Below, piece by piece: positions 1-6,872 of a stretch of DNA of 9,651 nt. The translations under genes and the position numbers were made by a program. Position 1 is the stretch's first letter. Each line of letters starts with the position of its first letter. The notes under the pieces are model-generated. The model was not told the DNA's origin. It made no database searches and worked only from the letters and a program-made list of their open reading frames with translations. Source of the DNA: Treponema sp. (GTDB lineage Bacteria > Spirochaetota > Spirochaetia > Treponematales > Breznakiellaceae); assembly GCA_031283505.1 (NCBI GenBank), contig JAITBO010000039.1:1-9651 (forward strand). Reading direction: 5' to 3'.

Positions 1-274
1 TAAGCACTTTTAAGACCGTGGTAATGCTTATTTGGAGTATTATCCCGATGTCTCGTATGCCAACTCCCCTGACCAGCATGATTTTTATCATATTTTTAAC
101 CCATGAGAACGTTCCGCGATAGGTGCGTTCATGATCACTTACGAACTGACGGTCGCAATCCTTGCAGAAGTAATTGCGGATTAAAATCCGATGTTTACCC
201 TTGTTTTTCTTTCCGTTTCTGGTTAGGTTAGGGCTGTGGCAATGGGGGCACTTGATGTCTATGGTGATTAGCAT
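1..274 (-). CDS. IS1-family transposase, N-terminal part (cut by window edge)
   Basis: Reading leftward from the ATG at 274-272 gives 91 codons with no stop before the window ends. The protein opens with a four-cysteine zinc finger (C9, C12, C37, C40; CPHC ... CKDC), the DNA-binding finger of IS1 InsA proteins. A helix-turn-helix region follows at about residues 70-91 (MLVRGVGIRDIGIIL), matching the NGVGCRATARIM part of InsA. Known of the family: the finger and HTH recognise the element ends, and a downstream DDE domain does the catalysis; here that domain lies outside the window. The in-frame sequence upstream meets TGA at about 322 with no other usable start, so ATG 274 is chosen. The nearest purine-rich stretch is AAGGGAA, rather far from the ATG. 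Whether the full element is intact cannot be judged. Confidence 0.85.
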   Translation of the reverse strand, partial: MLITIDIKCPHCHSPNLTRNGKKNKGKHRILIRNYFCKDCDRQFVSDHERTYRGTFSWVKNMIKIMLVRGVGIRDIGIILQISITTVLKVL

Positions 275-341
275 AATTTCATAGTATTCCCTTGTGCCCC
301 TGTTGTCTTTACCCCTCCATCATACTTTGTAGATCACCACC
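1..341 (-). mobile_element. IS1-family insertion sequence, 5' end
   Basis: The transposase start lies about 67 bases inside a putative left end. On the minus strand the sequence GGTGGTGATCTACAAAG begins at about 341, resembling the GGTGATG-type start of IS1 inverted repeats. The other end is off the window, so neither the inverted-repeat match nor a target duplication can be confirmed. The boundary at 341 is an inference. Confidence 0.5.
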
Positions 342-383
342 CTTTTTCTCTCCTTCGATTATATCTCCCGCTTATCTTTATGT

Positions 384-578
384 CTATCGGATAGGGTAAG
401 GTCCACTGCCGAAATCCTCCATCACGGTGAACTCATCCCATCCGGCTAGGATCGTCGTAAGCCCGATTACCAGCACGTCTATCAGTTTGTGCAGAAAATG
501 TCCGCTTTGTCGCCGTTCGTCCTTTATCCCACTGAGGCATTCCTCCATCCATGCTATGTCTTCTTCTGTGATCTCCAC
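384..578 (-). pseudogene. ISAs1-family transposase, truncated N-terminal fragment
   Basis: A GTG start at 578-576 is preceded by a good ribosome-binding stretch (GGGAGGGG). It opens a 64-codon frame whose residues 16-57 match the N-terminal domain of ISAs1 (H-repeat) transposases: a KDERRQSGH motif (residues 19-27), then a hydrophobic helix ending in LAGWDEFTVMEDFG (44-57). In the family this helix is followed by a long DDE domain. Here similarity stops right after the DFG, and stops follow in this frame at 383 and beyond. I see no continuation in the other two frames between 342 and 383. The fragment starts 113 bases upstream of the divergent hydratase gene. It has evidently lost its catalytic part, perhaps in the same events that brought in the adjacent IS1 element. 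Confidence 0.7.
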
Positions 579-691
579 TTGCTTGCCCCTCCCAAGGCAA
601 GTTCCACTATATCACGAGTTTTTAAATGACATTGCCCTGCGGTTTCCCGGCTGTACTTCATTTGTTCCGGAAATTGTGATATAAGGACAGG

Positions 692-3037
692 ATGATACGG
701 ATATCTGATACAGGGGTCTATGTTTTTAATGGCCGGGAAATTCTGGAAGATACGCCGGAGAACGCCGGGGTTTTACAAAAGCGCCTGCCGCTGGATAAAG
801 ACGCGCCAGGACGCGGGACTATTGCTTACGGTATTATCGCCGCCCACAATACTTCCGGGAACGAAACGAAGTTACGGCTCAAGTTTGACGCCCTGACATC
901 TCACGACATCACCTTTGTCAACATCATCCAAACCGCCAGGGTGAGCGGTCTTGAGGCGTTTCCTCTTCCGTATATATTGACCAATTGCCACAATTCCCTC
1001 TGCGCCGTTGGGGGAACCATCAACGAGGACGACCACGCCTTTGGGTTTTCGGCGGCCAAAAAATACGGCGGCGTCTATGTACCCCCGCACCTTGGGGTGA
1101 TTCATTCCTATATCCGGGAAACTCAGGCGGGCTGCGGCAGGATGATCCTGGGGAGCGACAGCCATACCCGCTATGGCGCGTTGGGCGCTATGGGAGTAGG
1201 AGAGGGAGGCGGCGAACTGGTAAAGCAACTCCTCAATCAGACCTACGACATTGCCTATCCCAAAGTGATAGGGGTATACCTTACGGGGAAGCCCCGGCCA
1301 AGCGTGGGGCCCCAGGACGCGGCCCTGGCGATCATCGGCGCGGTGTTCCGGGGAGGGCTGGTAAAAAACGTGGTCCTGGAATTCATAGGGGACGGAGTTT
1401 CCGGGCTTTCAGCCGATTTTCGTTGCGGCATAGACGTAATGACTACCGAGACCACCTGCTGGTCCTCCATCTGGGAGACCGACGAAGTGATTCGGGACTA
1501 CCTGCGTGTCCACAACCGGGAAGGTGATTACCGGAAGCTGAACCCCGGCCCGGTCGCCTATTATGATCGGATGATTTGGATGGACCTTTCCGCCGTAAAA
1601 CCCATGATTGCCCTGCCTTTCCACCCCAGCAATGTCTGGGAGATCGCCGCCCTCCTTGAGAATCCCGGTGATATTTTCCGCAAGGTCGAAAAAGACGCCG
1701 CCGAACTCATCGAAAATCCCGGTATACGGTTTATCCTTACCGATAAAATTGATGAGTATGGCCGGATACGGGTGGACCAGGGGATCATCGCGGGTTGTGC
1801 TGGCGGGACCTACGAGAACATCATGGCCGCCGCCGCCATTTTGGGAGAAAAAAGCGCCGGACGGGACTTCTTTTCCCTTTCGGTATACCCCGGAAGCCAG
1901 CCGGTACTGCTGGACCTTACCCGTAAGGGTTGCGTCAGCCGCCTTATCGCATCGGGCGCGGTGGTCCGTACCGCCTTCTGCGGTCCCTGTTTTGGCGCGG
2001 GAGACGTACCTGCCAACAACGGTCTTTCCATCCGCCACACTACCAGGAACTTCCCCAACCGGGAGGGTTCTCGGCCCATGGACGGACAGATTGCTTCGGT
2101 GGCCCTTATGGACAGCCGGAGTATAGCCGCCACCGCCAGGAACGGCGGTTTTCTCACCTCCGCCGAATCCTTTCCGGAGGACGCTGGTATTCCCCCGTAT
2201 CATTACGATGACGCCCCCTACCGGAACCGGGTGTACAACGGCGTTGGTTTGCCCCGGCCTGAGGAACCTCTCCACTTTGGCCCCAACATCACCGGCTGGC
2301 CCGCGATGGAAGACTTGGGAGATCACCTCCTGGTCAGGATCGTCGCCTTTATCACCGACCCGGTTACCACTACCGATGAAATCATCCCTTCCGGGGAAAC
2401 TTCGTCATACCGGTCCAATCCTGTCGGCCTTGCGGAATTCACCCTGTCCCGAAAGGATCCCGCCTATGTGGGCCGGGCCAAGGCGGTGCGTCAGGCCGAG
2501 ATTGCCCGGCAGGGCGCGGTCAGGGAAGCCGCCGGATGTTCCGCTTTTGCGGATTTACCGGATATTGCCGGCGTCCTGGCGAAGATCCGGCTTCTCCCCG
2601 AAGGAAAAGGGCTTGACCCTGGGTCCCTCCGTATAGGTTCCGCCATTTATGCGGTAAAACCCGGTGACGGCAGCGCCCGTGAACAGGCTGCAAGCTGTCA
2701 GCGGGTCCTTGGAGGGGCGGCGAATTTCGCGCGGGAATACGCCACCAAACGTTATCGCAGCAACCTTATCAACTGGGGGATACTCCCCTTTAGCGTGGAG
2801 GGCGAACCTCCTTTTAAAAACGGGGATTACATCTTTGTTCCGGGGATAGCCGCCGCAGTACGAGGAGAGGAGGGCAGTCTGAAGGCTTACGTCATCAGGA
2901 AAGACGGGGTATCCGCTTTTACCCTGGAGAAGCCGGAGCTTACCCCTTCTGAAAAAGAGATAATTCTGGCCGGGAGTCTGATCAATTTCAATAAAAGAAA
3001 CCGGAAGGCGCTATCGGCAGGCGGGACGCCGGGTTAA
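692..3037 (+). CDS. Aconitase-superfamily hydratase (YbhJ-like)
   Basis: This is a complete 781-residue protein of the aconitase fold, the 4Fe-4S hydro-lyases that move water across a carboxylic acid double bond. Visible are the [12 protein letters not shown] signature (residues 154-165) and the three cluster cysteines C369, C430 and C433 (the latter two in FCGPC), spaced 61 and 3 as in aconitase. The C-terminal swivel domain carries [10 protein letters not shown] (658-667) and LINWGILPF (692-700). S661 and R663 align with the catalytic Ser642 and Arg644 of mitochondrial aconitase, but the Ser643 position is Ala662. The Asn-containing stretch after the first cluster cysteine (CTN in aconitase) reads CAGG. 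Length and architecture fit the poorly characterised YbhJ group better than AcnA, AcnB or LeuC, so citrate may not be the substrate. ATG 692 follows AAGGACAGG. The gene converges on trpR and shares stop-codon bases with it. Confidence 0.85.
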   Translation: MIRISDTGVYVFNGREILEDTPENAGVLQKRLPLDKDAPGRGTIAYGIIAAHNTSGNETKLRLKFDALTSHDITFVNIIQTARVSGLEAFPLPYILTNCHNSLCAVGGTINEDDHAFGFSAAKKYGGVYVPPHLGVIHSYIRETQAGCGRMILGSDSHTRYGALGAMGVGEGGGELVKQLLNQTYDIAYPKVIGVYLTGKPRPSVGPQDAALAIIGAVFRGGLVKNVVLEFIGDGVSGLSADFRCGIDVMTTETTCWSSIWETDEVIRDYLRVHNREGDYRKLNPGPVAYYDRMIWMDLSAVKPMIALPFHPSNVWEIAALLENPGDIFRKVEKDAAELIENPGIRFILTDKIDEYGRIRVDQGIIAGCAGGTYENIMAAAAILGEKSAGRDFFSLSVYPGSQPVLLDLTRKGCVSRLIASGAVVRTAFCGPCFGAGDVPANNGLSIRHTTRNFPNREGSRPMDGQIASVALMDSRSIAATARNGGFLTSAESFPEDAGIPPYHYDDAPYRNRVYNGVGLPRPEEPLHFGPNITGWPAMEDLGDHLLVRIVAFITDPVTTTDEIIPSGETSSYRSNPVGLAEFTLSRKDPAYVGRAKAVRQAEIARQGAVREAAGCSAFADLPDIAGVLAKIRLLPEGKGLDPGSLRIGSAIYAVKPGDGSAREQAASCQRVLGGAANFAREYATKRYRSNLINWGILPFSVEGEPPFKNGDYIFVPGIAAAVRGEEGSLKAYVIRKDGVSAFTLEKPELTPSEKEIILAGSLINFNKRNRKALSAGGTPG

Positions 3038-3324
3038 TCCGGAAGTTCCAGCATACGCCTGAACGCCGAACCAGGCTTCTTGAGTTCCCGCGATCCCCTG
3101 GTAATTTTGCAGAGGGAAAGTCCCAGGGTTTCGGCTATCTCCCGCTGGGGTATCTTCCGGTCCAAAGCTTTGACCAGCGCCCAGCGGGCGGTTATGTCTG
3201 CAATCTCGGAGGGGGTCAGAAGGCAACAAAAGAAGTCCTCGATAAGTCCCTGGTCGCCGGTCTTTGCCAACCGCCGGGCCAGTTCCGCGAGATTTTCCGC
3301 TACTAAAGGATCATCGGTTTTCAT
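3034..3324 (-). CDS. trpR: TrpR-family transcriptional repressor
   Basis: This 96-residue, all-helical small protein matches the Trp repressor family. LTPSEIADI lies at residues 36-44. The helix-turn-helix follows: [13 protein letters not shown] (58-70), then a recognition helix with [12 protein letters not shown] (73-84). The ITRGS block is the hallmark of TrpR proper, rather than of the related YerC group, and its Arg76 aligns with the corepressor-contacting Arg84 of E. coli TrpR. Known of the family: a dimer binds tryptophan and represses trp biosynthesis or transport genes, often also itself. No tryptophan gene is present here, so its targets must lie elsewhere. The protein is slightly shorter than E. 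coli TrpR (108 aa). No Shine-Dalgarno sits at normal distance from ATG 3324. A TATACT box only six bases upstream suggests a very short or absent leader. The TAA stop overlaps the hydratase stop. Confidence 0.78.
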   Translation of the reverse strand: MKTDDPLVAENLAELARRLAKTGDQGLIEDFFCCLLTPSEIADITARWALVKALDRKIPQREIAETLGLSLCKITRGSRELKKPGSAFRRMLELPD

Positions 3325-3330
3325 GACTTA

Positions 3331-3336
3331 AGTATA
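3331..3336 (-). promoter_or_regulatory. Possible -10 box for trpR
   Basis: On the minus strand TATACT matches the -10 consensus at five of six positions and ends six bases before the trpR start codon. Transcription from it would begin at or next to the ATG, giving a leaderless or nearly leaderless message. No good -35 hexamer is found at 16-18 bases, so activity is uncertain. Confidence 0.35.
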
Positions 3337-3341
3337 ATCCC

Positions 3342-3353
3342 TTTTGTACAAAA
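3342..3353. promoter_or_regulatory. 12-bp palindrome upstream of trpR, candidate operator
   Basis: TTTTGTACAAAA is a perfect 12-bp dyad lying 5 bases upstream of the putative trpR -10 box, within the -35 to -10 interval. Its position is typical of a repressor operator and would suit autoregulation. It contains GTAC but lacks the CTAG half-site core of the E. coli trp operator, so TrpR binding is only an inference. Confidence 0.4.
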
Positions 3354-3482
3354 AATATACGGTCCCGCCGCAGGATACAGCAATTCTCGGCAACCTGGTT
3401 ATCCTCTTCCCGTTCGTTAGGTTTGTGGTTCATTTTCCCCGCCCTTTGTTTAAACTGAGAATTACCACGCAGGATATGTTTT

Positions 3483-3531
3483 TCCCAAAAAAATACCCCG
3501 GAGATGCCTTATCCGGGGTATAATTTTTTTT
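3483..3531. terminator. Bidirectional rho-independent terminator
   Basis: A perfect 10-bp stem (ATACCCCGGA at 3493-3502 with TCCGGGGTAT at 3512-3521) closes a 9-base loop. It is followed on the plus strand by a T8 run (3524-3531) and on the minus strand by a run of about seven Ts (complement of 3487-3493) just past the stem base. The minus-strand direction ends the PLP-enzyme transcript, whose stop is 98 bases upstream. No plus-strand gene reads into it other than possible read-through from the hydratase. The rest of the 3325-3618 intergenic region holds only the trpR upstream palindrome and the small hairpin at 3565-3592. Confidence 0.85.
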
Positions 3532-3564
3532 AAATATGTGGAGGAGGAAAAATGGTGTATATCA

Positions 3565-3592
3565 ACGGTATATGCCAACGGCAGAATACCGT
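3565..3592. other. Small hairpin in the 3' untranslated region of the PLP-enzyme gene
   Basis: ACGGTAT (3565-3571) pairs with ATACCGT (3586-3592). Inside the loop GCC (3574-3576) pairs with GGC (3580-3582), giving a compact two-part stem. It lies between the enzyme stop codon and the strong terminator. It has no U-run of its own, so its role is unknown; it could protect the message end or be fortuitous. Confidence 0.3.
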
Positions 3593-3618
3593 ACCTGTCA
3601 GATACAATACGCAGGTCT

Positions 3619-4833
3619 TCAGGACAGCGCCTGTTCCAGATCCGCGATTAGATCATCCGCGTCCTCAAGGCCGGTGGAGAGCCGGAATATCCCTTCTCCG
3701 GCAAAGGCTTTCCAGGAATCGAGCTGTTTTTGCGCAGCGAATTTGAAGGAAGTGGCGAGCAGGTCCTCCGTAGGCAGGTAGAAAATGAGGGAACGGTGAT
3801 GCCCCAGGGAAACGGCGTAATGGATGATCCGCAGTTTTTCCGCGAGACGCCCGGCGGTTTCCTTTCCCCCGGCGGCCTGAAAGCTAATCATACCGGAAAA
3901 ATTTTTCATCTGCCGTTTCGCCAAATCGTGCTGGGGATGGGAGGGAAGGCCGGGGTAGATCACCTTTGTTACCCTGGGGTTTATTTCCAGATAACGGGCT
4001 ACTTTAAGGGCGTTTTCTTCGTGGGCCTTCATGCGAAGCGGCAGGGTCGCAAGGCCCCTCATGATAAGCCAGGCGTTGAAGGGGCTTAAAGTTCCGCCCA
4101 AACGGATCGAAGTCTTTTTACGCAGGGGAGCAAGGTCCGCAACCCTGCCCAGCAATGCTCCGCCCAGAGCGTCGCCGTGGCCCCCTATGTATTTTGTCAA
4201 TGAATGAATAACGAAATCCGCTCCGAGCTTTAAGGGTTTTGTCGCCACAGGGGTGGCAAAGGTTGAATCTACCGCCAGAAAGGCCCCGACTTTGTGGGCA
4301 ATCTCCGCAGCAGCCGCTATATCCGTGAGCCTGAGCAGGGGGTTGCAGGGGGTCTCGACGTAGACCAGTTTTACCCCCGGCTTAACCGCAGCAGCCAGAG
4401 CGTCCAGGTCCGACGTGTCAACTTTGGTTATCCCGACCCCCAGGCCGGGGAGGAGTTCGTTGGTCGTTTCGGCTACCGCCGCATAGGTAACATCGCTTAT
4501 CACCGCCCGGTCCCCGGCCTTGAGGGTGTGAAACAGCAGGGCGGTGGCGGCGCTCATGCCGCTGGCAAATGCGACGGCGGTTTCGGCTTCTTCCAGAACG
4601 GCGAGTTTTTCTTCCAACTGCCGGATAGTGGGATTGCCCCAGCGGGTGTATATAAAAGGATCATCCTCACCCAGGCCCTCAACGGAAAACCCCGTACTTG
4701 AATCTACTACGAAGGTAGTGGACATGACCAAGTTAGGCGACGACGCGCCGGTATGGGGGTCCGGAAATTCCCCGGCGTGAACCGCCTTGGTCTGATCTCC
4801 CGTCCGGGAAAAATCTTGTTTAACATCCTTCAT
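3619..4833 (-). CDS. Cys/Met metabolism PLP-dependent enzyme (gamma-family)
   Basis: This complete 404-residue fold-type-I PLP enzyme belongs to the family that includes cystathionine gamma-synthase, cystathionine lyases, methionine gamma-lyase and O-acetylhomoserine sulfhydrylase. The cofactor-binding Lys214 lies in SLTKYIGGHGD (211-221). YTRWGNPT (62-69) supplies the phosphate-contacting Tyr and Arg of the neighbouring subunit. ASGMSA (90-95) is the phosphate loop, Tyr117 aligns with the ring-stacking Tyr, Asp189 in AVDSTF contacts the pyridine nitrogen, and Arg384 in FRLSTGLED binds the substrate carboxylate. In the segment that tunes specificity, SLGGVESL of typical cystathionine enzymes is SLGHHRSL (342-349), so Arg347 replaces the Glu; the usual HPA..TH stretch after it is FYLPTEDLL. 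The exact reaction therefore cannot be assigned. ATG 4833 has AGGAG five bases upstream. The gene is monocistronic, with its own promoter and terminator. Confidence 0.88.
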   Translation of the reverse strand: MKDVKQDFSRTGDQTKAVHAGEFPDPHTGASSPNLVMSTTFVVDSSTGFSVEGLGEDDPFIYTRWGNPTIRQLEEKLAVLEEAETAVAFASGMSAATALLFHTLKAGDRAVISDVTYAAVAETTNELLPGLGVGITKVDTSDLDALAAAVKPGVKLVYVETPCNPLLRLTDIAAAAEIAHKVGAFLAVDSTFATPVATKPLKLGADFVIHSLTKYIGGHGDALGGALLGRVADLAPLRKKTSIRLGGTLSPFNAWLIMRGLATLPLRMKAHEENALKVARYLEINPRVTKVIYPGLPSHPQHDLAKRQMKNFSGMISFQAAGGKETAGRLAEKLRIIHYAVSLGHHRSLIFYLPTEDLLATSFKFAAQKQLDSWKAFAGEGIFRLSTGLEDADDLIADLEQALS

Positions 4834-4849
4834 AATAACTCCTAGTATT

Positions 4850-4879
4850 TTTATAGAATTTATATTATATAATTGTCAA
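4850..4879 (-). promoter_or_regulatory. Sigma70-type promoter for the PLP-enzyme gene
   Basis: On the minus strand a consensus -35 TTGACA (complement of 4874-4879) is followed after 18 bases by TATAAA (complement of 4850-4855). The spacer is extremely A+T-rich. The predicted start is near 4843, immediately at the AGGAG ribosome-binding site (4843-4839), so the leader would be only about ten bases. A CTATAA reading with a 17-base spacer is an alternative. Confidence 0.6.
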
Positions 4880-4974
4880 GGGGTTTGGGACGTTAATTTT
4901 GGCAATTTAATTTTTTACAATGTGTATTTGCACCGGGACCTTGTGTAATTTCTATTTTGGGAGATACCCCATAC

Positions 4975-4991
4975 CGGCCCCAGAAGGGCCG
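4975..4991 (-). terminator. Weak candidate terminator hairpin after lepA
   Basis: CGGCCC (4975-4980) and GGGCCG (4986-4991) form a six-pair all-GC stem with a CAGAA loop, 16 bases beyond the lepA stop codon. No T-run follows directly on the minus strand, so it is a poor intrinsic terminator and may act with Rho or only as a 3' stabilising hairpin. Confidence 0.35.
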
Positions 4992-5006
4992 TTGCCGCCG
5001 GGAGTC

Positions 5007-6812
5007 TTACTCTTCTTTGCTCTTCAGCACCGCCAGGAAGGCGCTCTGGGGGAGTTCCACATCTCCCACCATCTTCATCCGTTTCTTCCCTTCTTTCTGC
5101 TTTTCCAGGAGTTTGCGTTTCCGGGTGATGTCGCCGCCGTAGCATTTGGCCAGCACGTCCTTGCGCAGGGCGTTCACGGTTTCCCGGGCGATGATCTGGC
5201 TGCCTATGGCCCCCTGTATGGGTATCTTGAACTGCTGCCGGGGAATCTCGTCCCGCAGGCGTTCACAGACAATCCGGGCGCGGTCATAGGCCCGGTCCCG
5301 GAACACAAGCTGGGACAGCGCGTCCACAGGTTTACCGTTGAGGAGGATGTCCAGCTTCACGAGATTCGTGGGCTTGTAACCCGAAATATCGTAGTCGAAG
5401 GAAGCGTAGCCCCGGCTGATACTCTTGAGGCGGTCGTAAAAGTCAAAAAGCACCTCCGCAAGGGGCATATCGTAGACGAGTTCCACCCGCTTCTCGTCCA
5501 GGTAGGTCATGTTGGTCTGAACGCCTCGTTTTTCCATGCAGAGGGTCATGATGTTCCCCAAGTAGGAGGAGGGGGTAATGACCGAAGCCCGGATGTAGGG
5601 CTCCTCCGCCCCCTCGACAAGACCCTCGTCGGGGAAGTCCGTGGGGTTGTCCACCATGACCTCTCCGCCCGCGCGGAGGCGGACCTTGTACTTGACGGAA
5701 GGAGCGGTGAAGATCACCGACTGATCGAATTCCCGTTCCAGCCGCTCCTGTATGACTTCCAGATGGAGGAGCCCCAGGAAACCGCACCGGAAGCCGAAGC
5801 CCAGGGCGGCGGAGGAATCTTTTTCGTAGATGAGGGAGGCGTCATTGAGCTTGAGTTTTTCCAGGCTCGACTTGAGTTCTTCGTAATCGTTGGAATCCAG
5901 GGGATATATCGAGGAGAACACCACGGGCTTAATCTCCCGAAAGCCCGGCAAGGGCGCCTCGCAGGGCCGTTCCGCGCCGGTCACCGTATCCCCCACCCGT
6001 ATGTCGCCCACAGTCTTGACCCCGGCGATGATGTAACCTACGCTCCCCGCAGTCAATTCCTCCTGTTCCGCCATTCCCAACCTGAATATCCCCACGGCTT
6101 CCACCTCGTACTCGGAACCGTTGGACATAAAGCGAATCTTCATACCCCGTTTGATGTGGCCGTCGAAAAGCCTTACATGGACCACCACCCCCCGGTAGGG
6201 ATCGTAGTGGCAGTCGAAGATGAGGGCCCGTAGGGGGCCGCCGGAATCGCCCTTGGGCGGGGGGATGCGGTTCACGATGGCCTCGAAAAGTTCGTCCACC
6301 CCCGTCCCTTGCCGGGCGGAAACGGAAATGGCCTCCTCCGGGTCAAGACCCAGATCATGCTCAATCTGGCGCTTCGTCTCCGGTATATCCGCCGCCGCCA
6401 TATCGATCTTGTTGATCACCGGAAGGATCTCCAGGTTATGCTCCAGGGCCAGGTACATATTCGACAAGGTTTGGGCCTGGACACCCTGAGTCGCGTCCAC
6501 CAGGAGCAGGGCCCCCTCGCAGGAGTTGATAGCCCGGGAAACTTCGTAGGTAAAGTCCACATGACCGGGGGTGTCCACCAGGTTGAGTTCGTAGATATTG
6601 CCGTCACCGGCGGTATAAGGAATGGTCACCGCCTGACTTTTGATGGTGATCCCCCGCTCCCGTTCTATGTCCATGTTGTCCAGTATCTGATCCTGAAAAT
6701 TCCGGTCCTCCACCAGATGCCCCTTCTGGATGAGCCGGTCCGCCAGGGTGGACTTTCCGTGGTCAATGTGGGCAATGATGCAAAAATTGCGGATAAACTC
6801 AGGTTTGGTCAT
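5007..6812 (-). CDS. lepA: Elongation factor 4 (LepA), back-translocating GTPase
   Basis: This is a full-length 601-residue LepA/EF4, a ribosome-binding GTPase related to EF-G that acts on stalled or mistranslocated ribosomes and in 30S assembly. The P-loop AHIDHGKST (14-22), switch [10 protein letters not shown] (80-87) and guanine-specificity NKID (134-137) are all present. The domain order is the GTPase domain, the EF-G-like beta-barrel, two alpha/beta domains, and the LepA-specific C-terminal domain ending in the basic [12 protein letters not shown] stretch (577-588). Length is typical of the family. The product opens [19 protein letters not shown], so ATG 6812 is well placed, although no clear Shine-Dalgarno is visible before it. 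An 8-bp palindrome GTCTAGAC (6814-6821) sits immediately upstream. The helicase gene ends 60 bases upstream on the same strand with no terminator between, so the two are probably cotranscribed. Confidence 0.97.
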   Translation of the reverse strand: MTKPEFIRNFCIIAHIDHGKSTLADRLIQKGHLVEDRNFQDQILDNMDIERERGITIKSQAVTIPYTAGDGNIYELNLVDTPGHVDFTYEVSRAINSCEGALLLVDATQGVQAQTLSNMYLALEHNLEILPVINKIDMAAADIPETKRQIEHDLGLDPEEAISVSARQGTGVDELFEAIVNRIPPPKGDSGGPLRALIFDCHYDPYRGVVVHVRLFDGHIKRGMKIRFMSNGSEYEVEAVGIFRLGMAEQEELTAGSVGYIIAGVKTVGDIRVGDTVTGAERPCEAPLPGFREIKPVVFSSIYPLDSNDYEELKSSLEKLKLNDASLIYEKDSSAALGFGFRCGFLGLLHLEVIQERLEREFDQSVIFTAPSVKYKVRLRAGGEVMVDNPTDFPDEGLVEGAEEPYIRASVITPSSYLGNIMTLCMEKRGVQTNMTYLDEKRVELVYDMPLAEVLFDFYDRLKSISRGYASFDYDISGYKPTNLVKLDILLNGKPVDALSQLVFRDRAYDRARIVCERLRDEIPRQQFKIPIQGAIGSQIIARETVNALRKDVLAKCYGGDITRKRKLLEKQKEGKKRMKMVGDVELPQSAFLAVLKSKEE

Positions 6813-6872
6813 GGTCTAGACACTATTGACCAAAACGGGGATTTTATCAAGCAAGAATGGTCCGCCTGCGAA

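Noticed and set aside
1409..2326. 305-codon minus-strand frame inside the hydratase
   Set aside because: It lies entirely opposite the aconitase-fold gene, is glycine- and valine-rich shadow sequence and has no family resemblance.
3333..3338. TATAAT on the plus strand near the trpR start
   Set aside because: No -35 element is found at 16-18 bases and no plus-strand gene follows before the strong terminator; it is the complement of the trpR -10 region.
3382..3463. Inverted AATTCTC / GAGAATT pair in the trpR-PLP-enzyme intergenic region
   Set aside because: Seven-base arms 68 bases apart are expected by chance, and no further pairing is visible between them.
4920..6233. 437-codon plus-strand open frame opposite lepA
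   Set aside because: It is antisense to a complete, motif-perfect LepA, shows no domain pattern and arises from the G+C-rich codon structure of the opposite strand.
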